64,000 nt of DNA from Cloeon dipterum (taxonomy: Eukaryota > Arthropoda > Insecta > Ephemeroptera > Baetidae): NCBI RefSeq assembly GCF_949628265.1, contig NC_088789.1:9788886-9852885 (forward strand), given 5' to 3'. Below the pieces are notes generated by a model. The model ran no database searches and was not told where the DNA came from. It saw nothing but the letters and a program-made list of their open reading frames with translations. Both the position numbers and the translations under genes were made by a program. Position 1 is the first letter of the stretch. Every line of letters begins with the position of its first letter. Shown one piece after another: positions 12,309 to 24,925 of this stretch.

Positions 12309-15300
12309 TCCTGGATGCATGCCTTGCCTAGGAGAAAATCCGAATTTTCAACGAGAAAATGACCCATTCGATGGTAATCATAGACGAAAATAATCTGTCA
12401 TGCGCAGACCTCGAATCGAGATACAGATGTTAAGGAGAAATATTTATTTTCATATACTTTCTCAAGTTCCATAATATATGTAACTGCAAGCGACGGACCC
12501 CCAACAGTTGGCGCAATGATTGTAACGGATTTAGTAAATTGAAATTTAATTTAGCCGACGAGGCAGTTGGACGGAACGAAATCTGCAGGTGTTTGCCATT
12601 ACGGCAAAGCAGGGACAACATTCGAAATCATTGCAAAATGACAACAAATTTGGCCCGAATTTCCACCGCAAGGATATCAATTATACATCACAATGACTCG
12701 TGTTTTCCTGAGTTCTGAGATTAATTTGTTTGCGTCTGATTGCTCTCAGGTGAGCTCGTGAGCAATCTAATTACAGATATCCAGTTGCTGTTCCAGTGCA
12801 AGGCCGTTGATGAAAGTAAAAAGAATATTCGCGAGCGTCCAGAAAGGCATGTTTGCGGCCACGTGACTCAAGAGAGGAGCGCCGGCTGAGAGTTCACTTG
12901 AGCAGCAAACAATGGTGCTGAGAGCGCTCCAGCGGTGTGGGCTGCTTTGTGTTTCAGACGCCAAGCACAAGACGAATCTGGACCAGATTAGTGGATTCCG
13001 GCTCCTGAGATTTTGAGCAACTGGAGCGTTGTATTGCTTAATCAGGCAGATTGCCGCTGCATTCCTCTTCAGCTCCAATCGTCGTAATTAAAATCACTCT
13101 CGAAAGTGAATTTCTAAATTGATATATTTATCTTCTAGCGTACTTGACGTAAATTTAATTGCATTCCTCTGTGCAACATAATTGCAAACGTTTAAAAAGC
13201 CGAGGGAGTGCAACCTCTCACATTTTTGTTTTTGCAGCTAGCTGTTAAAGCTCAGCGAGCGTGATATTACCTCGTTTCGATTGTTTGCCAAGGTACATCG
13301 ATCAATACTTCATTATACTATAAATAATATTAGCGACAACTTTCGCTCACGGGTTATGGAAACAACATCAGAGAGGTCCGGGCACGCATGCAAGAATTCA
13401 GCTTTTACTTTTGCTCGATATTCTCTCTCCTTTTCTTTGTCTCTGACACAGGGCAGTGACATTCAATTCGCACCACAAGTGGAGATAAATAATTCTGTCC
13501 AGCTCTCGCACGGAGTTGGCAGCCTGGCCAATCGTGCGCCCCACATCGCCACTCAACCACTTTTGCTGCAATATTTATGCGGCTTGCAATAATGCGCACA
13601 CTAAGCACCGAGCACCGCCAAGAGCGTGTACTTTATTTTTTCAGAGATCGATAAAATAAGATAAAACGTAATACACGAGAGACCGAACGTCACGCACGGT
13701 CAAGCCATCGAGCACTTCCTGCGGTAAGTGCATTGCAGACTCGGTTCTGCATTAGCCGGAGTGCATCCTCCATTGGCTTAATTGGAAGCAAATTGGCGGG
13801 TCCGCGGGTAGCGAGAGGAAGAAAACATCGTTACGAACGACCGCAAATAAAATAATAATTGCGCCTCGGCATCAAATGCTTTGTTTGTTGGCCGCAAAAA
13901 GTTGCTCGCGAGCGCAGAAATTTGGTTTCCCTTTGCTGATTGGCGAAAATGCTCCATGACCTTTAAATTTAGTGCCTGTGGCCACGGCGTTTCGAACTTT
14001 TCGTGGAACTGCAGAGTTACATTTTATAGCATTATTCTGCTGAAAACTTTCGAGTAAGCTCGATTGGAGCAAATTTATCACGTCTTTTGCCGTTTGTGCG
14101 CACTTTGCTGAATATATCCGTCTGCAAAATTTATGTCATCACGTCATCGCCTGAACCGCAAGCAACATTTTACGCACTCAAAAGACAGCCGCGGGTAAAT
14201 GATATTCAATTCAGGGCATGACGAAAGTGTTAAATTATTTCTATGCAGTGACTGATTAAATTCCAAAGCGGAGAGGCTGTCCTTGGCGGTTAGCTTCTCC
14301 TGATGAATAAAAATTCGGAGATTACTATTCTGCGAGTGCGTCTTTCCTTCTGAATTTCCCACAGGGCCCGAGCAGTGCGTTTGTTTCGACAAGAGAGTTC
14401 CATTTCCCGCCGTTTTCACTTTCCTAAATAAATTAACTAACTGTGTGGTTATATCAGGGCCAAGATCTGCATTGTTTGCGGACGTGTGATAATTGCTTTC
14501 TGCTTTGGATCGCATACATTTGAATAAGCCCAGAAAAGCAGCAGTCTTTGTGAGGTCCACCGCGAGGAATGCTGCAATCGGTGTTTTCCAGAACGACGCC
14601 GCTGCGGTCGTGAGAGAGCAATCAAACTCAAACAAACAACACACGTACATGTAACACACCATATTGATTTTCTTGGATAAATTGGAGAACCAACCGACCG
14701 CAACGAAAAACGAGTTTGGAGCTCGTGTGTCCGCAAGAAATGATGCAAATTTTGGTTTGCTTCAAATTTCCTTGTCAACTCAAAAATGATAAGACGTCGC
14801 GGGGTTCAGACGGAAATACGAGAAATGTGTGAAACTCTTATTATTTAAGATGCTCATTGTCTGCGGAATCCACAATCTCACGAAGATGAGTAACTCGCTG
14901 GTTGACAAATTTATAAAGGCACAATGCAAGATGAAAAAATACGCTAAATTATGGGAACACTTGCGAAATGCAGAACTCTTTAGCGAAATTTATGATGCAC
15001 GACCCTAATTAAATTCAAAAGATAAAACTGAAACTTTCGCTGTCGCATAATACAAAACAAAAGGAAAAGGAACTCATATCAGTTGTTCCTGTATTACTTC
15101 CAGTTTAAATTTCTTAAACTACTAAGGAAATTATAATCAAAGAGCTTAAAGTGTTTCTCTGCCAAATTTGCGTTCACGCCATGGCGCTTCAATTGTCACT
15201 TCCTTTTTGAATTGTCGTGATTTCTTTTTCGTGTAAAATGAATAAACATTTCATGTTCACACGTTTACTATTTAAATTACTGTAATAATTATCGCCCTTG

Positions 15301-18300
15301 GAATCAAAATATTCGTGTTGAGGAAGTGATGGAAATTATTGCTCTTAAGATGCGAATTTTATGATTGTTTTATTGGATAATTGTTTTTTCCACACTAATA
15401 TTTCGTAGAACAAGCATATTTAATTTCACATCATCGTCAATTTATAATTGTGGGAACCAAAATTTAAATCATTGTTTGATAAAAATTCTATACCAAATGG
15501 TGTCCTATTCCAGATAGAGATTTCAACTCCACTGCTAAATTTCATTATCATGTTGACACGCGTGCAAAATATCACCCTGCAGCAGCAAAGCTAATTCCAT
15601 TACGTAGGCAAGGAGTGGAGCAAGCGTTCCATCATCTAATCTAGCTGCGACACACTAATTTCTCTCGCGCCAACTTTGCATGTGTGCCATGGGACGCTTG
15701 AGTGTTACGCAACCTGCCGAAATCGGCATAAAAGCCCCAAGCCATCCCAAGATCCCTGGCGTAAAAACTTTTTCATCCGCCTTGCGCCAAGCCGAGCCTG
15801 CTCGCGCATACGCGTTTGTGTCTGTGATTCATTCGATTCATCAAAACACCTGCGTTGAACGAGTCTAAGCAACCGGGGCCTTTTATAGAAAAGAAACTGA
15901 AAGTTGTCTTTCCTAGCAGATAATCCGGTGTGTTATGCGATTGATCGGATGCAGACGCATATATTTTGACATAATAGGAAGGGCGACCAACACGCGCGCC
16001 TTTTTTTTCTAATTTTGCAACTGAATGTAAAAGTGGATATGTTTTTGTAATAGGAAGCTGCCTTAAACATATACAGTGCCGTCGAATCTATACGTTAGAT
16101 TCGAACGGAGCTTAACTATTCAGCATCTTACATTAATCAAAGATTTTTGTCTCGAAAAAAATGTAAATTAAATTAGACTCCTCAGAGTTGAAGTCTTAAT
16201 AAAAGGCTTTTTATTATAATTTTCCTTCACTCAAACCTCAATTTTAAGTAGAGCCTTTTTTAAATATTTCAAAGAGTTAGAACGAAATCATTATAAAATT
16301 ATTATAAAATTTATGAAAAATTGTGATCATTTTACTTCCATCAATCTTAAAGATTATTTGTGTCACTTTCGTGTTGCAATATCACTGTCACTTTTGCTTA
16401 AAGAAGCATCTTTTTCCCAAGTGCAATAGATTGATTTGCAGGGCTCCCTCCCATCTAGCCCTCTTCAGCGTCGCGCTGCAAACACCGGTGATAAATTTTC
16501 GTTTTCAAAGACACGAGGGACCATTTCGCCTCTCAATCTTAATTTTCTAACCATTAGATGGAAACACCGTTTTATGTAGATAATGGGCGAGCAAAATAAA
16601 TTGCCGAGAAAGTTGGTTGGTCCGCGTGTCTTATGTATTGGCGAACGTTCATAATGGTTTGATCTCTGGCAGCCACTTTTGCATAACCCAACGTCAGAGG
16701 CGGACCAAACGGTGTCGACTTTTTTCAACAGGGAAGTGACTCTCGACAACCTGCTGGCTGGTTAAATAAAAGATTTATCAGTGTTGCGATTTTAGACTGC
16801 CAGCTGGCTGCTGGTGTTCTTTCTAAAGAAAAGAGTACGCTGTGTGGTCAAGACAGAATCAAACTTTCATAGGGCACAGATACGACCGACGTTATCGAAT
16901 TTATCGCACGGTGACGGCGGTAATTTGAGCATGTGCTACACTGTGTGAACAAGCAGTTAAATTTCACACCACCTGCTCTCCATTGTGTTTAATAGCCAGT
17001 CAATTGAGTCCGCATATGATTCTGGCCTTCGAGTGAGTAAATTTTGTTATTCTAATTAATTTGATAACTCTTGAGAAATTTTTCCATAAATATGCAATAT
17101 TACATTTTACCTACGACTCAACTTCAAAGTTGATATTTAATAATAACTGTTAGGAACAATCGATTTGTTTAATGCTTTTAAGCTTTCATAACAATATTTA
17201 ATATTTTCAAAGATATAATGAAATTGAAGGAAAATTGGAGTTTAATGTGTATGCAATTATTTGAATGAAATACATTAGCATTTATTTATACATAATTTCT
17301 ATACTCCGGCACATCTGAATTATGTTTTAGTTTCAATATTATCATACACAAATCTAGATTATGGTGACAATTTTAATTAAGTTCGTTGATGAAATTTAGG
17401 AGATGGAAAAAACAATGAATAGGCAGATTCAGTCAGCAAAGCTCAATCATAAAACCGGCCACTGCGGCATACATCCTCTTTAAAGACCTGTGTGCCCTAA
17501 TTAATTACGCGAACGAGTGACGAACCGCAGAGCGAACGACGTCCTCATTTCTAATTTCAAGGTGCACTCTCGCCAAGTCAGGTCTGGCTAATTAAAGCAG
17601 GCTGCAGAACAAAACAGCGTAAAGCCGCCACCGTGCGCGCTTGTATATTTGAAAATCAAATGGCGCTCGGCTTCTCACGAGGCGAATGTGTATTAATACC
17701 AGGTGAAATGCGCACTCGCGCGCAGTGAGAGGACAAAAAGCTCAATCTGCATGACAATTAGAATGATAATATACGTGAAGCAGCGTGTGCTCTCACTCTC
17801 GCCTTTCTTTCTCCTTCTTTGTTTATACCGTATACACGACCATATATCCAACACACCAAAACGCGCTAGTGAATTTTTGTATAATTCATACCGCACACTG
17901 GCCTAATAATCTAGACCTTGGAGTCGCAAGTGTGTGAGCCGAATAATTACACCGGTCATCGCACACTAATTAGGCAGCCAGGTGAAAGGGAACATTGAGA
18001 CGAGTGTCCTTTTTCCGAATTGGACAGGTTTCAAACATTATCACACACTACCGCTGCATTGGATAAACAGTATTTATTTGTTGCACTTCATTCAACTTAA
18101 CTTGTTCAGAACATTTTGGCTTAGGCTCAAATTATGTATTACCACTTTATGCTGAACAGGAAATTTAAAATGATGACCCCCAGCAACAAGTTTGGTGATG
18201 GATTAATCTATCCCTAAGAGAATATACTTTTGCAAGCTTTTAAGGAAGATTTTTCACTTCAGACTCCTTCGTGCGTGCTTAGCATCAGATTAAGAGCAAC

Positions 18301-19797
18301 ACGGAAAGTCAGATAGAATGACTGCACTGGAGTTATTTACTGCGTAACGCTAAATTAAATTAAAAATATGATATGTGAGATCCGTATCACATAAAATGTA
18401 GAAAACAAGAGAGGAAACAAAAGTGTGTTATCTATAGGGAATAAATTTCAACTGCCGTGCAGAGAGTGTGTCGAAAATTCTTTGATCACATGTGCAAAAT
18501 TTCAGGCACTCGCATTCGCGGAAACTGTAGCATGAGAATTAATTTGTCACTTTCCTGGCAGTTGGCTAAACACGAGAGTCGCATTATTTAGCATGGTCCT
18601 TTGTTGACATCCCTGACAAGAGCCGAGTGAACGTGTTTCACTCTGCAACTCAGTTCTCGCAAATGACTTTCAAGGACGGATTTGACACAAATCCAATTCA
18701 CTATAACCAGATCGCGGCTTTGTTTTGAGCAAGGCAGCTCCCCGTTCTCGCGGCGATACGCGGCAATAAATAAAAATGTATATGCAAGTGTGTGTAGTAT
18801 ATTTACTCTCAAATGACTGACACGCGATATTTTACAACTCTCTGCCTTCCTGCTAAAAGCAGAATCCTCCGCATTGACACATTTACCTGGCGCGCCGACG
18901 CTCACTTTTAGTAGCAATTTTCTTTTCTGTCTGTGTCTTAATTGATTCTGTCGACGGTTTCACATTCGCATCACCTTGCGGCTTCACATCTCTATTCATG
19001 ATCGTCGGCAGTTAATCACCCAGATTATCTTCCAGCCATAAAAAGATTGATTACTCTAGTCTAATTGGGGCAGGTCGTACATTTTAATTGCGCCCTTGGT
19101 GAATTATTTTTCAAAAGTGATCATAATGAGCAAAAATTCCCAAAACTGCCATTTGTATAAATCGTGAAATAACCATTTTATCCTTCAAAAACCAAGTTTC
19201 CCTCTGAGAATCGACACTTTTCCACGAAGCGGTTAAAATCGAGCTTGATCTGGCTTTAATTGCCCTTCGCCGCGAGTGTCGTTAATTGATTTCTCTCAGC
19301 GTGAGCAAACTTTTCATCGCTTCCTGCACGACCATATCAGTTGTGATAGCCCATAGGTTTGCAGCAATAAATGAAATAAATTGCGATTGTACTGTGAGAA
19401 AAGAAAGTACAAACGCGCACAATCAATGAAGCGAAAAGAATATTCGTGAATTTTCTCACTTAGGACGATTACAAGGACGCAGTTTAAAAGAACAACAAGC
19501 CAAATTTATATTTAGAAAATGTGAGTGCTTATTATTACAATTTTTTTTTAATTTGAATGCAAATTAATTTTTGGTGTATTTCAACAAAAATTTGAACTTT
19601 CTACGTGCTTATTTACTACAAACACAAATCACATTTGAACAACAATTTTGCTAAACTGCAAAAACTATTCTTAATATTAAATTCACGCTTTTAGTTTAGT
19701 TTTAAAAATAAAATTAATATAAGCAAATAAAATAAAAATAATTTAAAATATAAATTATTTAAATAGGCTTTGGGTAATTTCTGCCATGAAAGTCTTA

Positions 19798-19934
19798 CCT
19801 TGTCAGGAATTTGGTTTCTATTGTTGGAAGCAGGCGTGTGTAAGTTTCAGGTCGAAGGCGAAGTTCACCTCCTACACATGGGCACTCTGGTCGGAAAGTC
19901 TGCTCTGCTCACGCTTGTTCACCGTCTGCTGACT
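19798..19934 (-). promoter_or_regulatory. Candidate untranslated first exon and initiator of the Cht6-like gene
   Basis: On the minus strand a strong splice donor (CAAG|GTAAGACT) ends a GC-richer block at 19798. An arthropod-type initiator TCAGT lies upstream, with its A at about 19934. No TATA box is evident. The next minus-strand exon with an acceptor abutting its ATG is the Cht6 signal-peptide exon at 2737. I infer that this block is its 5' untranslated exon, which would give a first intron of about 17 kb. An open frame starting near 20147 overlaps the block and would be upstream of the start if transcription began further right. Alternatives are an exon of an unseen gene or a chance donor. 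Confidence 0.4.
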
Positions 19935-20159
19935 GAATGAGCCGCGGCCGGAGCACGAGTGTGCCTACAACAGCAGAGAAAGTGCTCCTCTGCTCCGCAG
20001 CAAATCCAAGGGGGAGTGGTCTGGCAGCGTAGCCGCGAGTCCCGTGCGTGTGCCGTGTAGAGTGTTGTTCACTGAGTGTGTAACTCCTAACGTGCCGGAC
20101 GACGTGCCCCTGATGGACGATGTGACCCTTTCTTCGACGGACAGCACTATTGGTCAGGT
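19933..20159 (+). other. Open reading stretch ending in a splice donor, identity unknown
   Basis: The plus strand is open from about 19933 and contains ATG at 20113, followed by DDVTLSSTDSTIGQ and a CAG|GTAGGC donor at 20159. Upstream in the same frame the reading stays open for about 60 codons without an ATG. It could be the first coding exon of a plus-strand gene diverging from the chitinase promoter, or simply GC-rich leader sequence. No continuing exon was found downstream, where the next genes are on the other strand. I do not recognise the peptide. Confidence 0.25.
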
Positions 20160-22173
20160 AGGCCGCTAACTCTTTTTACTACTTGGAACATTTCATCTCC
20201 ATCCACACCCTGCTGATTTGCCAATCTTGCTGGTCGCCGCAGGTTCTTAGAATGGATGTGCTTTTTATAGGCTAATTGACCTGTTAGGTAATTAAGTTTC
20301 TGACCAAATATTAACATTGGCCTTTAAGCAATCAGTGTAACTTCTTTTTAGACTAGTTGAATTGAATTTGGGAAATATACTCCTTAAGCTTAAGGAAAAG
20401 AAGTGAATACCAGACGAAATCGCTTTAGATATGCAATGGAAATTAAAAATAATTATGCCGATGTGCTGCATAAACAGTATTTTTATGCAAAGATCATGCC
20501 AAAAATACACATTTATTGATTATTTGGCAATCCTTGTGAATTAACCCGATCAGTTCATACAAGCATAATTTTCTCTATTTAAAAAAAACATTGAAAAAAT
20601 AATATCGCAAATTCGTGTATTTGTTTTTTTTTAATTTGAATCGATAATCTAATTTGATCATTACTAAGATATCTGAACTTCAAAGGAATAATCTCAAACA
20701 TATACGTGGATAGGTATATTGTGGCTTCATTATAAATAAATAATCAAGATATCTGACAAACTTTTTTAATTTGAAAAATATTTTTCGTCATTTAATACAG
20801 CATATTTAGATCTGCAAAATTCCTTTTTCTTTTCACTGCTGTTAAAAAGCATTAACTGAAAAATTAAAATAAAAACAATTAAATTTATGTGGCGCCACCC
20901 ATCATTGAGTCAAATAAAAGTATCGAGTTATGTTATGCATTTTTCAACAGATAAAGTTTGCTATTGAAACGACTGGTTGTGTGTGTATACAACAGTTTCC
21001 GCAACAGTCAAAGCCTGTTGAGTATGCAACTAGCGTCGCTGAAACCCAAAGACGGTTGCATATATATCAACAACACAAAACTTTCGGAGGTGCAAGTATT
21101 TTTGCTGACGTTTTCGCCAATCAACTCGCTAAAAATACGTTCTGCAATGATTTCTTCTGAGCTTCCTGATCCAGCTGGTATTAATGTTTTTGTTAACACT
21201 TCATTTGTTTTATGTTTTAAATCCGGTTCCTGGAAGTATATAAATGATGTTTCTTTCTAGCCAACTCTCTCATCGCAAAAGTAATCTGTCCTGCTGTCCT
21301 GCATCACTTTAGCCCTTAAGAAACTATGGGCTCACGTCAGCTTTGTCATCCTCGGCAGGGTCCTAGTCACCTGTTTACTAGAGGTGTCTGCCTTTCTAAC
21401 ATATGTGTAATTCCAACCTGTGATACATTTTTTTGTAGAAGTCTCAGCCACGAGATTTAAGGCGGCGGCTGGCGGGACCAACTTGGCCGATTATTTGCCC
21501 GGCAGCTTGCGCGGCTGACAATATTTTAAACGTGAAGTTTGATAGTGCTTAAGGGCCGGAAGACATTTTTTTCTCATGCGCTCTTTTTAATTTTTGACCC
21601 TATTTCACCGGTATCTGGCGCGGCGCAGCGCGGCTGGCTGAGACCTCTAATGTTTCGGCAAATTGTGAAAATAAACATCGACAAAATAAAAAAATGTCTG
21701 GTACAGCATTTTAACAAGGTCCTTTTCGCTCTGTTTAAAAATTATTCATTTTTTGCTGGGATTTAATATTCACGAGACTAAAAATTAATTAGCCACATAT
21801 TATGATAAGAAACATTTTCAATTAGAATTAAATTGTTTCATGTTAATCCTTTTCCGTGTCAGTTAAAGCATTATATTTCAATTTAACGGTATGCAATTCA
21901 AGTAAGGAATCGCATCGAGTTAATTAGTATGTTGTAGAAATTATTGTATTCATTGTTTTCAAGCATGGCTTATATCTTTTAAGTTTATTCCGTGTAAACT
22001 TCAGATTATATAAATTTGAGGCCAAACTTTCGTGACTACACAATATGCATATTAATATTTTATCAAAAAATATATTTATTGAGTACATGATGAGTAATGT
22101 ACCTCTCTTCTACGCTACTTAAAGAACTATATCCAATAAATCACAAGAAACAAATTAACGTTCGTATAGCTGA
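20160..22173. other. Intergenic stretch
   Basis: AT-rich with no clear gene. It contains a TIR element at 21379-21649. A minus-strand open stretch (about 21260 down to 21008) has coding-like composition (KTNEVLTKTLIPAGSG...) but matches nothing I know. The 3' flank of the reductase gene lies at the right edge. Confidence 0.5.
21379..21649. mobile_element. Short TIR element (MITE-like), copy 1
   Basis: Bounded by an inverted terminal pair: TAGAGGTGTCTGCC on the left and GGCTGAGACCTCTA on the right. The 271 bp interior is unusually rich in GCCGCGC/GCGCGGC words. Aligned in reverse complement, it shares ordered blocks with 26282-26502: the CCGGCCC block, then CACTTCAC, then CAGCCGCGC, then GCCGGCAAA-like words. 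It has no coding capacity and is probably a non-autonomous DNA transposon with a TA target. Confidence 0.6.
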
Positions 22174-24925
22174 TTACAAAAGAATGGCGACTGCCAGCAT
22201 TAGGACGAAACTGCGGAAGAAAATCTGCACCCAATACAATCTGTGAAAAAGGAGCGTGAGTTTGCTTTTGGCACAAAGGATCTATTACGCACCTCTGCAG
22301 CTTCTTTTTTGTCGCTGAGTGTGTGAATGAGTCGTCCTTGAGCACGTACATAACGATGCCTTTGATATAGTTTTTCACATACGTCTCCCATTTGATCTCC
22401 CGGCAATCCATAACAAATCTAATGGAAACGTAAGAGTCACACAAAAACTAACAAACGAATTTACGATTTCTTGCCTCTGTTTGTCAGCGTCGCTCTGCTC
22501 ATCCGCCAGGGCCACCAGGTTGTCGCTTTTGAAATTCCACTCTCTAATGGAGAAATACTCGCCAGCCTTTTCAGCGTTTCTGGCATTATTGTAGATTCGC
22601 ATTGCACTGGAAAAGCATAAACATAAAATGAATGATCTTTTGAACTTTATAATTAATCAAGTGTGGCATACATCTGGCGTTTTCCGCTGATTTTGTAGTA
22701 GACGTCCAAGAGCAGGGCTGGGATGTAATGCAACCAGAATGCCATGAAAAGGTGCACTAGTTTGCTTGTGCGGTATGTGCACGATGGATAAAATTGCATG
22801 TATTTAGTTGGGGTCTCTTTAGCAGCCTGCAACATGTAATCAAAATAGCGGCCCCATTTCAGAGGGTTCAATTCGCCACTGGAGCAGTTGTAAACCACGC
22901 GCCCGCCGCTAGTCCTAAAAACATTTAAAATGTCAAGAATGGTTTTTCTACAAAAAACAAAATGACCCTTGTAATGTGGCAAATTTCACTGATGCGATTG
23001 AATACATATTATTAAGCTGAATCAAACTCGTTCGAACTCGGCTTACTTGGAAATGTCTGCTGCGGCCACGAGGAGGCAGTTGGCCACAATGTCGACAGGG
23101 ACGACGTCCATTTTGCAGCTCTCATTGCAGAAGCAAGAACGAAAGGTGCCCCTGATTATTTCAGTGGTCAGACCTGTGATGCCCGCCAGGTTGTCTACCC
23201 AGCCAGGAAACGGCTCGTTCAAAGCGCCAGTAACTATGGGTTTTATTGAAAAATTATTGTTCAAATAAGAGATTAAACGTTTTTACTGATAGAAGGTCGC
23301 ACAATTGCCAACGGAAAATTTCCAGATTCGGTCCAGACAACATGTTCAGCCATGGCTTTGGTAAAAGTGTATGTGTTGGGGTGTTTTCCTATTATGCTGC
23401 GAACGGAATATTTCAATTACCTACAATACATGGTGGAATTTCTTCAAAACTGACCTGCGCAAATTGAAATTGGGGGTTTCCTCCAGGAGCTCTTTCAACG
23501 AGTCTGGATCCATTGGTGGCTCGTAGACCTTTTCATCAATATCTTTTATTGGAGAGTTTGAGTAGCAAGTAGACACGTGCACAAAAGACTAATAATAAAA
23601 AAGCTGTTTTTATCAGTGTGATCACAATTACTTAATTGCTAACCTTCAGGTGATGGAGTTCGTTGCAGAGCTCGACAACTTTTCTGGCTCCAAAAGTATT
23701 CATTTCCAGGGCGATCGCGAGTGGCTCGACGAATTTTACGGTTGCCGCGGAATGGAAGACAACGTCGATTTTTTCAGCAAGCAATTTTCTGTCTTCCGCA
23801 CTGATTCCGAGTCCCTCCTGCATCATATCTCCAGAAATGAGATGCACTTTGCTCAAATTCTGCGGCTGCTCTTGTTTAACTCTATCAAAAACCTGAATAC
23901 TAAATTTTTAGCGGTCCATCTAATTATGTATAGCAAGAAAAATTTACGCGGTCTTTAGTGTACTCTTCAAATCTACTTTTCGGGTCCTGTCCTCTTTTGG
24001 GTCGAACCAAGCAGAAAATCGAATCAACATCGGGGCATGATCGCAGCATCTTTTCAACGAGCACTTTGCCCAAAAAGCCAGTGGCACCAGTCAAAAATAT
24101 CGATTTCCCTTTATAAAAATCAGCCACAAAGCTCCTGCAAATCATGAAAGATAAATTTATTTATTATACAAAAAAGGGTATAGTTTGTTAAAATAAAAAG
24201 GTAAACGCAAATGTTCAAATATTTGGCTTGTGGATTTAAATAAATGTACTGAAATTCACTGGATTTTCGTATAAACCTCTGCTCAGTAAATCCCGTGGGC
24301 CCTTAGCTCGCTAGGTCCCAATTACGCCACTGAAAGGATAACATGTGACCAGAGTGTCCGTAGATGAGCTTGGGCCTGATGTGGCCATCTTTTCGACATT
24401 TTTTGTCCCTTAAGTAAAGGTGCAAATACCAGCTAGTGGCGAATCGGCGCCGGTGCGTCTCGCACCGAATTATTCGATTGATCTATTTAGGTTATTTAAA
24501 AAAGCTGGTATCTTTATTCTGGTCTTGGCCAAATTGACGAGAAGAATGTAAATTATGTTAGTTTTATTATTTATTCTTTGTTAGCAGTCAGCTAGCTTGC
24601 GTGACAGCTTTAATTTCATGGATTTGGATAAAGAGAAAGGCTATATATTCCAATAAATAAATAAATAGTTGTTATTGTAAAAACTATTTGTAAAAAGCAA
24701 AATAGCTCAGCTATTTCAAATTTTAAAACAAATTTTAAACAAATTTAAAACAATTAAATGACCAATTCTTTTCTAAAATATCATGTTTTTCTGTTCATGA
24801 ATTAGGGCTTCGGGGTAGGAGCCGAAACTGGTAGAGCTTAATTTGATATTAAATTCTAATAATATCATAAACTTCTATTTAAAAACCCACAAAATGCTAT
24901 ATACTTACACTTCTCTGTGGTCCAT
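22174..24925 (-). CDS. Fatty acyl-CoA reductase
   Basis: Reduces fatty acyl-CoA to fatty alcohol with NADPH, feeding wax, hydrocarbon or pheromone synthesis. Ten exons: 24909-24925, 23948-24134, 23644-23892, 23455-23588, 23287-23396, 23047-23233, 22672-22914, 22475-22606, 22293-22418 and 22174-22240. They sum to 1452 nt (483 aa), normal for insect FARs. The Rossmann motif TGATGFLG is at residues 21-28 and the catalytic YTFTK at 205-209. The FAR_C-type domain follows (WNFKSDN...[17 protein letters not shown]), with a hydrophobic C-terminal anchor. The 56 bp intron after exon 8 appears to use a GC donor (AG|GCAAGA), because the nearby GT donor would break the conserved FAR_C frame. The subfamily was not assigned. 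Confidence 0.94.
24296..24482. repeat. Dispersed repeat of unknown class, copy 1 (partial)
   Basis: Shares ordered blocks with 50390-50690: AGGTCCCAAT, GGATAACATG, then GGTGCAAA, ACCAGC, GTAGCGA-like words and GTCGGCGCCGGTGCG-like sequence. It lies in the first intron of the FAR gene. It has no open coding frame of its own. Confidence 0.55.

Noticed and set aside
12010-12621. Small frames around the GA run
   Set aside because: They include Ser-Leu read-through of the GA tract and show no conserved motif or splice structure.
22200-22406. Alternative frame in FAR exon 9
   Set aside because: This frame follows from using the GT donor at the end of exon 8, and it destroys the conserved FAR C-terminal domain; the GC-donor model is preferred.
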